Below, in pieces: positions 26,355 to 39,444 of a stretch of DNA of 64,000 bases; within the stretch, counting starts at the first letter, position 1, and the number at the start of each line of letters is the position of its first letter. Source of the stretch: Trochalopteron elliotii (taxonomy: Eukaryota > Chordata > Aves > Passeriformes > Leiothrichidae); contig JANPWX010000452.1 of NCBI GenBank assembly GCA_024734555.1, forward strand, positions 2,416,082 through 2,480,081, written 5' to 3'. Under the pieces are notes generated by a model that was not told where the DNA came from, made no database searches, and was given only the letters and a program-made list of their open reading frames with translations. The position numbers were made by a program, and so were the translations under genes.

Positions 26355-29084
26355 ATGCTCTGAGATGGACACACAGCATGTGTAAGAAACCACAACGTAG
26401 CTGGTAGCCATTGTGACGGTCTGGCCCCTCAGGTGGGCAGTCCCTCAGACACTTTAAATGCCATAGAAAAGTGGGCAGATGAAGTCACTAATTTTTATTA
26501 TCATTTTCATGCAGGCTATTACTCATATTCTTGTTAAAACTCTGAGTTACAGTAGCATGTTTTCTCCTCTGCTGCCCCTCAAATAGTCCATTCAAGCCTA
26601 ACCCCCTAGACTTTTTGCAAGTGAGAGTGAAGATGCTCTCAAGTCCAAATTTCAGCAGTTTTGAAAAAATTCAGTGTGAGAATTCCACTTTCTCACTACA
26701 AATTTCCCATATGTTTCCAAAATTTATATTTGAAACAATTAATACTAAAAATCTTTCCCACATTCATATTAATCTTTTCATTAATGGCTTTGGATGGTGG
26801 GAAAAATACTAGGATGAAGAAAATATTCCTTTGTGGTAAACATTTGTTTTATAAAAGTAAACAAATAAAATATTCCTGAAGTACTTAGCCATCAGTATTT
26901 GAAGGCCCCTGTGGCAGCATCTGAAAGACAAAAAAGGAAATAATTGATTAGTGGATTTTGTTTGATCTGCTCAGGGATCAAAGGGACAAATACTGTCTAC
27001 AGGGATGAAAGGATGGAGAATTCCTCTCCATACTGCCTCAGTTATCTGGTTATTTAGATGTTCTTGCTACATGTTAGTGATGTGTGTACCTGACCCTCTG
27101 TAGTGCTTGAGGAAAAAAAAAGCCCAAATTAGGTATACTGTACTATTGTGCTGCAATTCTGAAAGGTTTCTCAATAATCAGACATGGAAAATGCAGTTTA
27201 AAATCTGTGAGAAGGAATACTGAGTCTATTTTTCAGTTTGTAAGCAGTATTGACTTTGTCTGTAATACAGTTGTGACAATATTGTCTTTAATTTTTTGCC
27301 CTCTTCCCACATATGGAAAGTCTAGAGTTTGGTTTTGGGGCATCCTAATGTACCATAGCAAAATATACACCTATTTTATGTGCTGTATGATGCTGCAACA
27401 CTTACCTCTTCTGCTCTCCCTGTAGATACTACTGGTTTGTTTTGGTATATTCTTGTGGATGAAAAATGATGTATTTCAGAATCTTGGGGGTTTTTCCTTC
27501 TAAAGGTTTCTACTGCCAATTAAATTCACAGTTATGCGTATGCACATATACTACTTTAGTAGGAAGCTGTGTACCAAGTGGTGCTTTTACTATAACTTAT
27601 AACCATTTACATTCATTTAAAAGTTATTAGGGTATAATGAAGCTCTGGGCAATTTTGTACTTTGGAAGGTATTTGTTCACAATGTTGGTTACCAGCAGAG
27701 AGGAGTAGTGGTCTCTAGACGCTCTCAGCCATCCTGGGGAGATCATGTAGAAAAATGAGCATATTCTCAGGTGTCTGTTTGCTCTCTAGTGATTTGTGAC
27801 CCCCCGCCCCGAAAACTGGTGGAACTCCAGAGCTGGGAAAAATCACTAGACTAGACCAACCTGTTTAGCTTTACTTGTACACAAGATGCTCAGTCTGTCT
27901 GATCTGATGATGTATTCATTTGCTTTGAAATATGTGTAGACTCTTTTAAAGATGGAGGCCAGAAAACACACCTGAAAAGACACTTTGTTCTGCATGTGAA
28001 AGAATTTCAGTTCCATAACCATTGTCACCAAAGCCTTTGTCAAATTATGGCATTGTCCAGGCTACTCAGTTAAGTAAATGTAGTATCTGACTTTAATAGC
28101 TGCTATGCTGTTGAATTTTTAGGATACTTCACAAAATTTATGGCAGTCATTTGGTACCTTTTAAAATATTTAAACCAGATGCTGAAGCCTGAAATGATGA
28201 GAACAAGAACAGTGATTCCTACTGACTGTTGACTACAGTACACTCTTTGCTAAGGTGGAAGACTTCTGGTACCCTTCTCAATATCTTGTCCAAAGTCTGA
28301 ATGAAAAGAATTGGAAAGAGTGTTGTATGTCATGTACAGGTCCTGTTATATCTGGAGCATCTTTATAACAGGAGTGTAGCAAGGACAAATGTATTCACAT
28401 CCAGTTTAATCAGGATTCCCCAAAGCCACGTAATTCTCACCCTTTAAGGCACCTCACCACGTTTGTGTTCATTTACGAGTCACTGGAAACACATCATATT
28501 TGTGCCATTTTAGTTTATACATTATCCATACTGAATGAAGTCATGAGGTAGACAAGAGAGGCTTGTTGATGATCTGATGACATCACAATGCCAGTCTTCT
28601 CCATCAGACTTTTTCTTTATCTCCAGTTCTGAAACAGAAGTATCCTCTCTCTTCTCTCATCAAAGATTTGAGACTTTGTGAAAATGTCAGTTTATTCCTT
28701 CTTACACAAATGTTTTCCTTGCTGGTTGGGCCAATGAGTCAAAAAAGGCTTACTCATGATGTGTTGTGCACAGGATCTGCTCATTCTGCACAGTAAAACT
28801 GCCTGCACAGCTGTTTGATGCTGATTGCCAGATCACCTCATAAAACTCCCTGGTAGCTGGAAATCAGGAGAAGTCCTAAATGACCCTGGATTAGAACAGC
28901 TTTTGCAGATCTCATAAAAAACCTTTCACCTATTTCTTCTGCTCATGCATTAAGAGAGAAATAGTTAAAGGTCTGGTCAAAAAGACTTTCTAGCTTCTCT
29001 CTCTAAGTGCAGATTTTTCCAGATATCCTTATTTTAATAATTCTTAGATAGTCTAAACCCTTGGTCTGGAGTTTGGTATGAAAC

Positions 29085-29326
29085 TGCGTCAGGGGAACTT
29101 CACACTGGACATCAGAAAAAGGTTCTTCACTAAGAAGGTGGTCAGTCACTGGAGCAGGATCCCCAGGGGAGAGGTCACGACCCCAAGCCAGTCAGAGTCC
29201 CAGGAGTGTATGGACAACGCTCTTGGTCATGTGGTTTAATTTTAGGTAGTCCTGTGAGGAGCAGGAATTTGGACCTGATGATCCTCATAGATTCCTTTCA
29301 ACTCAAGTTATTCTATAACTCTATAC
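29085..29326 (+). mobile_element. CR1 LINE, complete 3' terminus, sense
   Basis: In plus orientation it shows CACACTGGACATCAGAAAAAGG, TTCTTCACTAAGAAGGTGG, TCACTGGAGCAGGATCCCCAG, TATGGACAACGCTCTTGG, then GGACCTGATGATCCTCATAG, TTCCTTTCAACTCAAG and the terminal TTATTCTATAACTCTAT. That tail is a degenerate form of the short direct repeat that ends bird CR1 elements, so the 3' boundary is real. The copy is 5'-truncated near 29085. It is the best sequence evidence in the window that the host is a bird. Confidence 0.92.
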
Positions 29327-32300
29327 TGAAAAATTTAAAGCCTCTTATTCAGATTTTGAGAGGTTGAGAGGAGGCAAACCCAGAAAACATCAAAATAAAA
29401 CAGGCTTCACACTTGGTCTGTGAAGAACTGAGTTGATGGAGAAAACAGCTGTAAATATTGAAGGATGTCATAATCAGTTAACATGAGATGTGGAAAAAAC
29501 AAACTGTCCAGTTCTAGTGAAATTCTTCTAGGAAGGATTTGGAAAAAAAAATATAGATGGAATATGATTTGTTAGGTTCAGGAAGCTGATATCTAGTTTT
29601 TCAAACCAAAATGTTTCTAGCCTAATATTCAGGTAAAGTGCAAATATATTATTAATGATAGAAAATTATTCCTATTGTAGTCAGGAGCAGTCTGTTACAT
29701 ATGGGTGTAGGCTGTGTTTTGAAGGTTGTTTATTTTTATGTTTTGTTGTAATATTGTGTTTGATTATGCAAATCCATTAAACCTGTAGAGCAACCAGGCA
29801 CAACTTTTACCATTCTCCAACAATGGACAAAAAACAGAACAACTCATCTTAAGAGGAATTTTATTACTCTTAACAGAGCTCTAAATTATTTGTCATTGGT
29901 CAGAAAAAAAAAATGCAGCTGCTGTGCACTCTTGACCCTTCAGCAGTAGCTTGCTGCCTAAGTTGTTTATTCACTGAAAATATTTATGCAAGGGATAGGC
30001 GTGGAGTAGGGGCTGAACAGAAACTCTGTGATGGGATAAGGGTGAATTTCATTCTTTCTTGGAAGAATTTGTGAAGTAAGGAAAAGTTCAGCTTTGTTTC
30101 ATCCTCTTAACCAACCTGAGGATCTCCTTTTCCACCTTCCTCTGTTGTCTTTTTAAGCATGCAAACAACACATTGGGTATTCTTAGCTAGGTCTTCATCC
30201 CTTTCTGACTAGGTAGGATAAGCCTGGTGCTAAGCCTCAGCTGACACACAGGAGAAGATTCTGTTTTATTTAGAGTACACATACCTTCTGCTGCAGCTTG
30301 TTGAGCTCCACCTGTAAACTTTTTGTGGTTTGGGTTTTTAAACAAACATCACAATGAACTTCATATCTCTGAGCCTTGCAGGAGTCTCAGTAGGATACAC
30401 AAGAATTTGGCATTTATTAGAGCTTTTAGTGGAAATGTCAGAAGGGGTTGCAGCTACCCTAAAGTGTAGCACAAAATTAACAGTTTTTTAAACTGCTATA
30501 TATCTCAACAGAAGGCTCTTTTAATGTTGAAAAACCACATAAATGAGGCCACATCACCAGGAAAAGAAAGGAACTCCAATGTTACTCTCAGATAGAGTCA
30601 ACTTAAAACAAGCTTTTTCTTCACTGCCTTGTTCCAGAGTTTAGGTTGAAGCTGTAACTTTTAGAAAGTAGCAAAAATGATACTTACTGCATATTAGACA
30701 CAGAGTTCCAAATCAGCAGCTTGCATTTTTAATAATAACCCTTTCCAAGTGCTCCGCCAGTAGTGATCATAGTAAAATATGTATTAAGGTCAAATAATCT
30801 AGTACAGATCCAAAAATCAAGTAAGACTTTCTTACACAGTCATTTCAGGTTAAATGTGGGGGGTTTTAAGTAAGAACAGAGGTCTTAAAAGCAACTTTGT
30901 GTCTTGTTTACATAATTTCGTTCTGAGGCCAACCAAAACACTACCATTTTCCCACTGCAACAGTGTATGACACTTTGAGAATTTCCATAAAGGAGCTACT
31001 TGTGAAAGGATGTAGTGCCCAGTGTGAGAGTGGAGGATGCTTTAATCTTTTATGGCTACACTGATTTATTTTCCAAGGGCTACCATTGGTGCAGTTTCCA
31101 CTACAGGTTGCAGAGGTCTTTTAGCACAGATAAAAACCCACAGCTGGGATCAGTCTTTTTTTAGGATGTTGCGACATAGATATTTGCATCTGAAGAACAG
31201 GTTCTGATGCACTCTTTAGTCTGTGAAGAAAAAACTAGTCAGTTCAGAAAGTGATGAATTCCATCCAAAGGAACACTGAAAATAGGTGAGGTGATCCCTA
31301 CCCTTAGATGGATAACAACTCTCTGTTGATGTAGGCACAGTTCAGACAGTTCAGTGGAGGAATGGACCTGTGCAATGTGGACATCTAAGCTGAGATAAGA
31401 TGAATTCCAGTTCAGCTGAGGATCTCCTTGTTTTGCCTAGATCTACTCAAAGCTAACTTCCATTATTTTACTCAAATAAGAGCTCTGGTTTCTAGGCCAA
31501 TGTATCAAAGTAATTTTGGAGGGAAAAAGCATACAGCAGGTATGAGCTATGATTGCTGCAAAACTGAATTACATTTAAAAAAGCTCCTCTCATGTGATCA
31601 GGTGTCTTTCTGATATCTCAATGATACGAGCTCTGGAGAAGTAATAGTAGAAATCATAAAGATAAATGTAAGCAGTGATAATTTACTTTATGACAATTTC
31701 TTTGAAATAACTGTCTGTAGAAATTATTGCAACAATTACCCAGATTGTCTGTGTTGATTGCACTGGATGTTAGCTACAGACAGAGGTGGTTATGGTCCTA
31801 GTAAGGGTACAACCTGTGGTGGAAATACAAAATAGTTTCATTTGCTCCTCTTAGACATGCAGTGTTTGCGGACAGGTAGAAGTATCTGTCTACCATAGTA
31901 TTTTGAGTTAAAGTCTGGTAAGCAGGACCATTTGGAATCCATTTTGTTTCCCCAAAAGAATATGATTAAGAGTGTCTGAATAGCTGGAACACTGTAAAAT
32001 AACCTTTTAGTAAACTTCGGTGGCTGTTTTGGGCTCTCAGTAGCTCCCATACATTAGTGACACCACAGTTCAGGCGCTGCCAAAGTACTGCACTGCAGGT
32101 AAACTGTGGTGAGCTGTGAATCAGTACCAGATTCACTCACCTGGAGGTATAAATATGGACATTTATGCTGAGAGAATTAAGGCATTAAATTCCTTGTTTG
32201 TCTGTGTGTGTCTGTGGAACAGATGAAACCCCAAAACCACTGGAAAGGAAAAGATGGGAATGTGATGGGATGATCTTATCATCAGTATCTTTAATGAACT

Positions 32301-35300
32301 TCCATTTCCAAAATACTGCCTTCGAAAGAACTTCAGCTTCTCCCCAGATTTTATATCTGACTGATGTCTAGCCCTTGACTTGGGCACAGAACTACTTATT
32401 GCAGGTGCTTGAGAAGAGCAAATGTGGTGAAGATAGAATCAAAAGGTACAAAATTAGGCTAGTTAAAGTTGAAATGGTGTATTTAAACATATTGAAAAAA
32501 GTACATACATGATCATGTTATGCATTGGGATGTCAAGCTCTTTGTAAACACTTTTAAGGTCGTGTCATGTCTAACTTTTAACTTCCTATAACTGATAATA
32601 AGTATTTTTAGCTCTTTCATACATCTTAATACATTCTACTGCTCAGCTTGCCTAAAACTGAAGTTAATTTCCTTGAAATCTTCTTCTTTTAAACCCATTC
32701 ACCTTCAGTAATTTCCTTTTGTACAATAGCTGTTTCTGACTCTTTATGAAGTACAAGACTAAATAAGTTTATCCTTGCACACAATCTTTGTCATGTTAAA
32801 ACTTTAAAAGATAAAAATACTTTTTTTTTTAATTTAAAAAGGTATCTTAAAATGCCCATGATAGAAATGTGCAGGTAAAGTCAATTTAAAGCAAAGTGAG
32901 CATAAGAGCTTGATTTTCAGATATGAGATTATTCTGAGAGTTTAAAGAAACCCTTAAGTGGGTAAAAATTATATTTACACCCATTTTAATTTGTTGTCTT
33001 GCTGCAGTTTTATGTTAACATCATATCCTAAGGTTATTTTTCTACCTGTCTACTAGTTTTCCAGCTCTTTTTTCCTCTCGCTGGGTGATGTCATCTGTCA
33101 GGGAACATAGAGAAATACTCATGTGTTTGTGTAATTAAGCAAATCATGAACACATTCAGCATTTGTATATAGATAGGCATTAAAATGGGAAAACTTGAAA
33201 ATACATTATGTTGCATAAAACATCTGAATAACTTCTATTACGTTGTAAAGCCTGGGAACTTTCATTGCCCAAGAAAAATGGGAGATGTCTCTCAAGAACA
33301 TTAGCAAATTACCTGCTTTTTTTTTGTTATTATAGATAGATTTTTATTTATGCAGTCATACAGTCCAATTTTCAGTCCTAGCTCCCAGGTTTTACATCAG
33401 TAATCCTATCTTATTTCCTTCTGGCAATTTATTAGTAGTGTGAGATTGTGGACACAATTCTCTGCTGGTGAAAAATTCCACCTACTAAAGAGTAGGTTTG
33501 AGACTCAAGGTCCTACATTGCATTGATTACTGCAGAGCACAATGTGGTATAATAGGTGAGAGCAAACTATGGTTATAAAGATCAAGTCCATTGTAGGTAC
33601 AAAAGCCTATTTTATGTACATTGAAGAGCCTTGATTATTTAAAGGCATTTGTGCTGTTGGTTATTTTACACAGGTTATTTACACTGCTGATTAAATTGCT
33701 TGCAAAGCAGTCAGATTTCCATACACAAGTAGTCTAACAGAAATATTATGCAGCCAGCAATTTGCCAGTTGTCTGTTGACAAAGACAGAGAGTAAGCCAC
33801 TTACTACTGTTTTTATACAATGAATCATTTTTGTAAAAATGGAGCAGTCTAATGAAAATTCAAATGTATTGCTTTTCCCGATTCAAACAGAAATCCAAGC
33901 ACTTCATATACTCTGCAAATAAGGCTCATTTGCCACTGTGTATCAACTAACAAGCAATTTCAGCTCTACATGCAGATTTTAAATAAAATTCTCTAAATTT
34001 AAACAGGTAGTTCCATTTTACTTCCATAAACAGATACTTTCAAAATATTTAGACATCTGTATATAATACTGTTTAAACTGTTTGTTCTAAAACATAAACA
34101 GCTATCTCAGTGTTTGAGTTACCACCTGATGTCTTTCTCATTTAAGGGGAAAACATAAAAAATAATTGGGATAACTAGAGTCAGGAACAATGCTTGCACA
34201 GCATGCCAGCATCTTTTATTGTGCCTTAATTGTAAGGACACTTAGAGGGGAGCAGTAGGTGGACAGGCTCTGCAGGGGATGTGAAACGCCAGCTCTCAGG
34301 GAGGTTTTGTAGTTTTGTTGAGGGTTTCACCAGTGCTCCTGTGCTCAGCTGAGCAGTGCCACTTTGAGGGAAGGGCATGGAAACAGGAGCACGAAATGTG
34401 TGACCTTGCAGGAGCTTTTTGCCCCTCTGAGCACCTCAGTGCCAGGGTGCAACAGCTCAGACCCACCCGTGAGGCTGAGCCCTGTCCATTTCCTCTTTTT
34501 TCAGCATTCCAACAAATTATGCTTCGCTGCCATAGCCAACTCTGCAAATGTGCAGGATCTTTTGAACCTCTGGTGTGTGCTGCTGTTGCACAACCCTTTG
34601 GGGTGACTGTCCCCTACCACCAGTGCAGCCACACCTTTTTCCACCTGTGTGTGCTTCGTGCATGCAGTGTACACATCTGCTCCATTGCATATTTAGATAC
34701 CTGGATTTCTACAACTTCTATGTATTTTCTAATAGGTAGGCACTTATGCCCAAAATTATATTCTCTTTTCTGCCCTACATTTGTAGGAAGTAGTCCAGCT
34801 CTCTGTGAAGATAATAGAAACTAGATCAGGTTCTGATCATGAGCATTTTTGTCATGTGCCAGTGGACACAAACATAAAGACAATCAGATTTCAACCATAT
34901 TTATGTATTGGTGAATTGGAAAAGAATTATGGTATACTAAGAATTTAAATTTTAGGTGTTGAATTTTCTTTTTAGTTTGATCTACTTCCAAAAGAATAAA
35001 ATCTATCTTAAAAAAAATTGTATACTCAAAATTATTGTTTTTAAATTTTCTCCAATGTGCTTCCTGTAATCCACTGGATATTGTGAAAAATCATTATTTT
35101 CTCACAGTTTTACAAGGTCTTTCACACAGCATGAGAGAATACAAAGACTTTGAAAAGTGTTTATAGGATATGTGAATTATGATTGAAAGTTCAAAGAATC
35201 TGTCACAAACATTCAGACGTGGATATAAAATACCTGAAACTGCTTTTGAATCAGTAATGGGAATTGACTGTATTATCAACTGAATGTATCCCTTTTCTTA

Positions 35301-35485
35301 AAAATGAGTTATGTATATTTGGTGCATTCAGGAGAAGTTAATTTTAAACACAGAGAACTTGTGCATCGCTGTAATGACGCTCCTGAAGTCTTTGGGAAAA
35401 CTTTCACTGAAATGGAGCATGATTGTATTTTCATCTGACAAATGTAGTATGTATTAAATGTGTAAAATGTAGATAAATGCATATC
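29327..35485. other. Unique noncoding DNA
   Basis: No gene was recognised. A patch of higher G+C at about 34260-34640 carries the second-longest open frame (listed separately). The AT-rich stretch at about 33540-34080 looks like conserved regulatory DNA by composition only (see findings). An ATGCAAAT octamer lies at 29766-29773. Otherwise nothing stands out. Confidence 0.5.
34315..34824 (+). other. Open frame of 169 codons, unrecognised
   Basis: This plus-strand frame lies over a local G+C-richer patch, with an 83-codon frame on the other strand and an 80-codon frame in another phase. The predicted product is rich in Cys and His (for example CSAEQCHF and CHSQLCKC), but the spacing matches no zinc-binding family I know. 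Frames open at the same place on both strands argue for composition rather than selection. I do not call it a gene. Confidence 0.12.
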
Positions 35486-35853
35486 ATTGAATCACCATCA
35501 GAAAATGACCTGGGTTGAATGGGACCTTAAAAATCATCCAGTTCCAACCCCTCTTGCCATGGGCAGGGACAGTTTCCACCAGACCAGGCTGCTCAGAGCC
35601 CCATCCAGCCTGGCCTGGAACACTTCCAGGGATGGAGCATCCACAGCTTCTCTGGGTGACCTGCTCCAGTGCCTCACCACTCTCACAGTAGAGAATTTTT
35701 TTCCTAATATCTAATCTAAATCTACTCTCTTGCAGTTTGAAGCCATTCCCCCTTGTCCTGTCACTGCCAGCTCTTGGAAACTGTCTCCATTTTTTTCTGT
35801 AGGCTCCCTTCAGGTATTGAAAGGCTGGAATTACATCACTTTGAAGCCTTCAA
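35486..35853 (-). mobile_element. CR1 LINE, 3' end with part of ORF2
   Basis: On the minus strand this is a well-preserved CR1 3' region. Plus-strand blocks are GAATGGGACCTTAAAAATCATC, CCATGGGCAGGGACAGTTTC, GACCAGGCTGCTCAGAGCC, GGATGGAGCATCCACAGCTTC, GCCTCACCACTCTCACAGTA, TTCCTAATATCTAATCTAAA, CCCTTGTCCTGTCACTGCCA and CTCCCTTCAGGTATTGAAAGG. The last blocks are reversed ORF2 C-terminal sequence. It is among the least decayed CR1 copies here. The 75- and 74-codon plus-strand frames are shadows of it. Confidence 0.95.
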
Positions 35854-38066
35854 TAATAATACATAATATAATTACATATATATATATAGTGTGTGGTTAT
35901 ATACAAAGAGATTATTTATTTGTCCTCAGAAAGATTAGCTCACAGTTAAAGTAATGTTGATTCTATGATCAATTAATAACTTGCAGCAAATAAAAGAGTG
36001 TTTAGTGTCAAGGATAACCTTAGGCCTGCACAAAATGATGGAGAATGAAACACACTTGCTAAGCAATGAATTTCAGTTAAATGCAGCATGTGAGCAGACC
36101 TGTGTCTTGCCCAGAAAATTGATTAAACATGTGCTTAAGTTAAGTAGATGTTCTAGTATTTTGCTGTGTCAAGTTCCATGTATTGAATTACTATTCTGGA
36201 TGAGCAGCAAGCTGTTTCTTGGCAAGGGCTGAATTGCAATTCAACTCTCTGCAAACCTACAAACTGACTTTTTAAAAAGAAAGTAGGCCCAGCCTTGTTT
36301 GTCCGTTTGTTTTTTCTCCCCCTGAGAAATAACAGAGATGAGGTCTTTAATTTTTGAAAAAATAATTGATCCATAGATAGTCACAATACTTTTTAAACAA
36401 TTACATACTGATGCTTACATTCAAGCCAAGATATAGAGACTTATTTCTGTTAAATATATGCTAAATACATATAAATATATAATATTCATTTTATCATTCT
36501 TTTAGTTGATTTGAGATATATTAGCATGGGCTATCAGAAATTAAAAATTATACATAACATGGACTGTGAAAAAGCACAATATTAACTGTGTGCTTCCAGA
36601 AAGAAATACATTAGAATAGTTGCTGCATTTGGAGAAACTGCAAGTGAATTTCAGCATAGTCGTCCAGACACTGTGGCCATGTGCTAAGCTGACTTTTATT
36701 TTTTTCAGAAATAAGGATAAAGGAGGTTGTGTATTCATGATTTATTCATAGGATTCTTCAGATCCTGCCCCCTGAAAGAATATGTGGTTCTTTGACCACA
36801 CTAAGTCTACCTTTTAGAGATATTTGTATACCTTGGCAATTGTTCATTTTGTGGGTAATGGGTGGTGTGTGTTATTGAAGGATTGAATACTGGCTTGCTC
36901 TGTGTATATATATACATCCCTATTTCAGAAAGTTGCATGCTTTTTTGTATTATAAAAAAAATCTACTTGCAAGCATTAAAAAGATATTTTTAATGAAATG
37001 GGAAATAATCAGGCTTTATTAATTTCTATGGTTAAAAAAATCACAAACAATATTCTAGCTTTCAAGGCTAACTGACGAGAGGAGATATTTTCTGAAATAT
37101 ATGTATTTTAGTATATATATTTTTCAATTATTCTCTTTCATTTTAATAAGTAAGATAATTCCTGCTCATTTCTTTATCTGGGGTTTTGCAAAGAAGCAGC
37201 AAATCCTATAATGCCAAGCAAATAATTTGAGAGAGAATTATTATTTAGATGTCTGGTTTGAGAATAGTTTTTGCTGCTCTACTGAAGTAAGGTGAGAATT
37301 TTCCTTACCCAGGGTGTGTAGGTGTCTTTCAGTTAACTTTACCTGAGCCAGTAGCAATATTTGGATCACAGATCATATCCAAGATTGATGGATCCATGTA
37401 TAGGTGTACTGAATATTTAAGAGGAAATGTGTGTTTGCATGTAGTTTATAACATGTGTTTGTACTTAGATGAAAAGTTTTATGTTGGAAGACAAGCACAG
37501 TTGCCTTCTACGGAAATGTTAGGAATGGGAAAGCCCTCAGCATCTCTGGAAAGACTTCAGGGCTATCCTATGTCTAATGTAAAAATTGCTCTGAAAGTTT
37601 TGTCGTAATGTTACTGATTTTTAAGGTAATACTTTTTAGTCATGCTTAACATATCACTTGACTAGTAGAATCCCTCTGTGGATTATCATGAAAATTAATT
37701 CTTTTATTAACCCCAAAACCAATGTAAATCATCTGACAGGAAAAAAATGGCTTTCATATTAACCATTAGTGCTTTGCAGCAGCATGGAAACATCTATCTG
37801 AACAGAATTGCTTTGTGTGTATCTGTTGCTTATTTGTTTTGACACTGTGGTAGCAACATTTCAATAGAGTCTATAGGAAAAAAACAAGTCTCATTTGTAG
37901 CTGTCTAAGAAATACTTAATTTACTTTTTAATGAAGTTCATTACTTAAGACTTTGTATGCTACAGTATTGCTGGAAGCTGGAACCTGACCCCACTTTGCT
38001 TTTTCTTTCTTCACATATTTGCTTTTATCATGTCAGTTTTACTCAAGTGACACTGAAATATGCAGA

Positions 38067-38162
38067 TTTTTTCCTCTTTTTCCTCCTTTTTTCCTTTTTT
38101 TTCTTTTTCTTTTTTTTTTTTTCCAGAAGGAGCTTATCAGTTGCAAGGCCTAGATTGTGAGT
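38067..38162 (+). other. Microexon-like segment after a long pyrimidine tract
   Basis: A pyrimidine-only tract of about 58 bases at 38067-38124, mostly T, is followed directly by AG at 38125-38126, a model 3' splice site. Thirty bases later, at 38157-38162, is GTGAGT, a near-consensus 5' splice site. The 30 bases between (38127-38156) keep length divisible by three and are open in one frame. This is the pattern of a neuronal-type microexon. However, T-rich tracts ending in AG and GTGAGT are common by chance in 64 kb, and there is no host gene in view. This is inference only. Confidence 0.15.
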
Positions 38163-39415
38163 GCAAGCTTTGATGTTAACAGCACCAGTGCCTTCCTTTT
38201 TTATTTGGGGCATAAGTTCAATTACATATTCAAAATATCTGTTCAATGCTTTTGCTGGAATGTTTCATTAATTAAAATAACTGAGCTTTTTTAAAGCAGA
38301 CTTTTCTCAGTGTTTTGATCCTAGTACAGATGTGACTCAGACCAAATCCTGTTCTTGCTATTAATTTCATTGATTTCAAATCTCTGTGATCGTGTTCATG
38401 GGCCAGTGTAACATGTTTCAAAAGCAGAACTTTAAGGAGCTGCCTGAAAAACACATCAGCCAAAAGAATATTTATTCTCTTTTGTTTTGTGCTGAAAAAA
38501 TTACACACTGATAAAGAACTGCAGTTTAGAAATATTTACTTCATGAAAAATATACTGAGTTTATCCTGATGTTTACTGACCAGTGTAATGAGAAGCAAGT
38601 TATAAGTCAGTGTTTCAAAGATGATGTGTCCGATGGAAAAACAATTACTTCATATGTTTTAAGAGACGGTAAAAAAAAAATCTAAACACTAAAAAACAAC
38701 CAACCAAACGCACACATAAAAAAAAAGAAACAGCCAACCAAACCCAACCCAAATATCAAAACAATTTTAACTGCATGGCCTTGCATAAGTCCATATTTAA
38801 AAACTGAATTTGTCCACTAAACTTTTGTGATCCACCCAGAGAGGTCCCCTAACATGACAAGATAGCTTATTTCAAAAAGAAATTTCAAAGTAGAGTCAAG
38901 AGCTGTCTGAGTCTTCAGATACTCTATTTCCACTTCAAGCTCTCCAAGCAAAGTCAAAGCCTAGCCAGTTTTCCTCCAAAGTCCCTAGCTGGGAAAACAA
39001 GGTCTTGAAAAAATTATATCACCTGTTGTCACAGCCAGACAGATTTTTTTTTTTAACTTAGAAAAGGTTATCAAGTTTCATTTACAACCCCTGGGAAGAT
39101 AAAGGAGAACACACGGAAAAAGCAGAAATAGCCACAAAAAACCAAAGTAAAAATCAAATATAGGTGGGTAAAATTTTCAGAGAGGCTGAAAGAAGCATGA
39201 CCATTGTGTATTGAGAAATATTGGAGGTGGTCAGTAGTTGCACATTACAATTACACCACTAGTCCCTGTTTCAGTGAGTCAGTCAGAACAAGCACCTGAG
39301 CATGACTTCCATGTTTCCTCTTGGTTTGGAAAACCCCAAAATCCCATTGACGTGGTTTTGCAAACTGAACCCTTGACTTTCTCAGTTGATTTTGCCCCAG
39401 TGCACACCCCCCTGC

Positions 39416-39444
39416 AAAAAAAAAAGGAAAAAAAAAGAAAAAAA
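39416..39444 (+). repeat. A-rich run
   Basis: Twenty-nine bases are A apart from two short G interruptions. It follows GCACACCCCCCTGC. It could be a decayed poly(A) tail of a plus-strand insertion, but no element body was recognised upstream. Confidence 0.85.

Larger units (their letters stand above)
21831..29084. other. Unique noncoding DNA with short tandem repeats
   Basis: No gene was recognised in this stretch. It holds a (CAA)n microsatellite, a 41-base T run and two short tandem duplications, all listed separately. Open frames such as 123 codons at 23938-24309 (+) and 106 codons at 25761-26081 (+) have no recognisable domain. Confidence 0.5.

Noticed and set aside
37957..38246. Frames with long Phe or Lys runs on both strands
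   Set aside because: These are products of the T-rich tract at 38067-38124. Only the splice-site pattern was kept as a weak lead.
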